A stretch of DNA of 64,000 nucleotides, taken from NCBI GenBank assembly GCA_965267425.1, contig OZ253959.1, forward strand, positions 1,860,001-1,924,000, written 5' to 3'. The notes beneath the pieces are model-generated. The model did not search any database. It was not told where the DNA came from and saw only the letters and a program-made list of their open reading frames with translations. A program made the position numbers and the translations under genes. Shown here in pieces: positions 62,627 to 64,000 of this stretch. Numbering within the stretch: the stretch's first letter is position 1; each line of letters opens with the position of its first letter. The DNA is from G965267425 sp965267425. Lineage in GTDB: Bacteria > Bacteroidota > Bacteroidia > Flavobacteriales_E > Vicingaceae.

Positions 62627-63601
62627 ATGCGGAAAATTATTGGAATCATTTACGGTGGAAATTCAGAAGAATCAGACATTTCCAAAGGAAGTGCTCAGCA
62701 AGTTATGAATGCACTTTCCATCAACTATGAAACCTATTTGATTCGTGTTCTTGGAGATGAATGGACTTGTGAAATTGAAGGAAAGAAGGTTTCATTAGAT
62801 AAGAACGACTTTTCCTTACCTCTAGGAGAAGAAATTGTTCAATTTGATGCAGTTTTTAATGCCATTCATGGAGACCCTGGTGAAAATGGAAAAATGGCTG
62901 CTTATTTTAATATGATTGGCATGTCTCATTCAAGTTGTGATTTTGATGCAGCATCTTTGACATTTTCAAAATGGCAATGCAACCAAGTGTTGAAATCATT
63001 AGGATTTGATGTTTCTGATTCATATCTGATAACCGCCAGTGATCCAAAGGTACATGCACATCAAATAGACGCATTGGGCTTTCCATTTTTCCTTAAACCG
63101 AATAAGAACGGTTCCAGTTTTGGTATCTCAAAAATTAAATCCAGGGAAGAAATAGAGCCGGCATTGAAAACTATCTTTTCCATGGATGAAGAAGCCATTG
63201 CAGAGAAATTAATTACCGGAACTGAAGTTACTTGTGCGGTTTATACCCAAAACGGAAATGTAAAAACATTACCACTTACAGAAATTGTTTCTGAAAACGA
63301 ATATTTCGATTACCAGGCCAAATATGAAGGTGCTTCGCAGGAAATAACACCGGCCAGGATTGATGAAAATCAAACCCATCACATCCAATCCATTTCGGTT
63401 GACATATACAAGAAAATGGGATTAAAAGGTCTTGTTCGTATTGATTATATGATACAGAATCAAACACCCGTTATCATTGAAATCAATACCGTCCCAGGCT
63501 TATCCAGAGAGAGTATCGTACCAAAGCAATTGGGAGTTGCCGGGATTGATGTAGCTGATTATTTTAGCGATCTGCTCCTTGAATCAATGAATCAAGCTTG
63601 A
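62627..63601 (+). CDS. ddl: D-alanine--D-alanine ligase
   Basis: ATP-grasp ligase that makes the D-Ala-D-Ala terminus of peptidoglycan precursors. The 324-residue protein has KIIGIIYGGNSEE at the start, the FNAIHGDPGENGKM segment near 84, FFLKPNKNGSSFGISKI near 147, IAEKLITGTEVTCAV near 190 and VIIEINTVPGLS near 288. ATG 62627 is used because it follows a -7 box and gives the usual N-terminus; the upstream ATG 62564 would add 21 residues. It overlaps the rdgB stop by ten bases. Confidence 0.94.
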   Translation: MRKIIGIIYGGNSEESDISKGSAQQVMNALSINYETYLIRVLGDEWTCEIEGKKVSLDKNDFSLPLGEEIVQFDAVFNAIHGDPGENGKMAAYFNMIGMSHSSCDFDAASLTFSKWQCNQVLKSLGFDVSDSYLITASDPKVHAHQIDALGFPFFLKPNKNGSSFGISKIKSREEIEPALKTIFSMDEEAIAEKLITGTEVTCAVYTQNGNVKTLPLTEIVSENEYFDYQAKYEGASQEITPARIDENQTHHIQSISVDIYKKMGLKGLVRIDYMIQNQTPVIIEINTVPGLSRESIVPKQLGVAGIDVADYFSDLLLESMNQA

Positions 63602-64000
63602 TTTAAGAATTCTACCATTTTTGCTACCGCTAAAGCTCGATGGCTAATTTCATTTTTTTGCTCCCCTGACATTTCAGCAAAAGATTTGTCATATCCATTG
63701 GGAACAAATATAGGGTCATAGCCAAATCCATGTTCCCCTCTTTTTTCACTTAAAATAGTACCAAGAACCTCACCTTCAAAAATGTGCTTGTTTTGTTGAA
63801 TAATGTAGGCAATGACCGTTCTGAATTTGGCCTTTCTATTTTCTGCCTCTTTCATTTCTTGCAATACTTTATTCATATTGTCTTCTGCGTTGCAATGTTC
63901 CCCAGCAAAACGAGCAGAATAAACGCCGGGTCGACCATCCAAATATTCAATTTCAAGACCAGTGTCATCAGCCAGGACAGGTAAGCGAGAAAAATCTGCA
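63592..64000 (-). CDS. rdgB: Non-canonical purine NTP pyrophosphatase (RdgB/HAM1), 5' end cut by window edge
   Basis: Hydrolyses dITP, XTP and similar to monophosphates, removing them from the nucleotide pool. About 135 C-terminal residues are seen; the usual length is about 190, so the N-terminus lies past the right edge. Family motifs are present: VLADDTGLEIEYLDGRPGVYS and ARFAGEH near the cut, then GEHGFGYDPIFVPNGY and MSGEQKNEISHRALA. The frame is open to base 64000. Convergent with ddl, with a ten-base overlap. Confidence 0.94.
   Translation of the reverse strand, partial: ADFSRLPVLADDTGLEIEYLDGRPGVYSARFAGEHCNAEDNMNKVLQEMKEAENRKAKFRTVIAYIIQQNKHIFEGEVLGTILSEKRGEHGFGYDPIFVPNGYDKSFAEMSGEQKNEISHRALAVAKMVEFLNQA

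Noticed and set aside
1..64000. tRNA genes, CRISPR arrays, insertion sequences and prophage genes
   Set aside because: No cloverleaf with a GGTTCRA-type T loop, no spaced direct repeats, and no transposase, integrase or phage structural gene was found by reading the window.

Overview
The window is AT-rich DNA from a Bacteroidota chromosome, most likely a marine Flavobacteriales-type organism. The evidence is two secreted proteins with C-terminal type IX secretion sorting domains (25741-27201, 59795-61684), two TonB-dependent receptors with N-terminal carboxypeptidase-regulatory domains, many short-spacer lipoproteins with a Cys at residue 16-20, few Shine-Dalgarno sequences, and repeated Bacteroidetes-type -7 boxes (TAnnTTTG) just upstream of genes. 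No species is named because nothing here is diagnostic. No rRNA, tRNA, CRISPR array, insertion sequence or prophage was seen. Coding density is very high: no gene-free stretch exceeds about 185 bases (the longest are 25560-25740, 27908-28090 and 45881-46054).

Layout. 1-5262 (minus): a four-gene operon of a CotH-type kinase lipoprotein with a beta-helix tail, a metallophosphoesterase-like lipoprotein, a DUF4956 membrane protein and a VTC (polyphosphate polymerase) domain protein that runs off the left edge. 5341-16883 (plus): an exported protein of unknown function, an M2 dipeptidyl-carboxypeptidase lipoprotein, an outer-membrane barrel, an NhaC-type antiporter, cca, miaA, the fused ftcD and a membrane patatin. 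16880-21160: a fused alpha/beta 2-oxoacid dehydrogenase E1 (minus), divergent from an LtaS-type sulfatase plus a SUI1/eIF1-like protein. 21244-28681: a TonB receptor, an MBL hydrolase, a T9SS alpha/beta-hydrolase-like protein, a dinucleotide-binding oxidoreductase and a GNAT enzyme. 28688-37264 (minus): a TPR-caspase protein, a propeller/Y_Y_Y/SpoIIE sensor phosphatase, a GNAT protein and a repeat protein. 37391-45880: YceI (plus), then hutH, hisS, pckA and an AddA-like helicase-nuclease (minus). 46055-48891 (plus): an MbnP-like lipoprotein, an MbnH/MauG-like diheme protein and a second MbnP-like lipoprotein. 48888-53482 (minus): a cysteine-less lipoamide-dehydrogenase-like flavoprotein, ilvE, purC and phoH. 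53594-57244 (plus): SAM hydrolase, an ABM protein and a TonB receptor. 57247-62522 (minus): a probable five-gene operon of PASTA protein, T9SS protein, RluD, lipoprotein and hypothetical. 62627-64000: ddl (plus) and the truncated RdgB/HAM1 gene (minus).

Most genes are housekeeping or standard envelope genes. The parts most worth experimental attention are the exported caspase coupled to a SpoIIE sensor, the MbnP-MbnH-MbnP copper-type cluster, the CotH/VTC/DUF4956 module with a degenerate metallophosphoesterase, and the flavoprotein that has lost both redox cysteines. Several genes also carry a -7 box only 5-7 bases before the start codon, which suggests leaderless transcripts.
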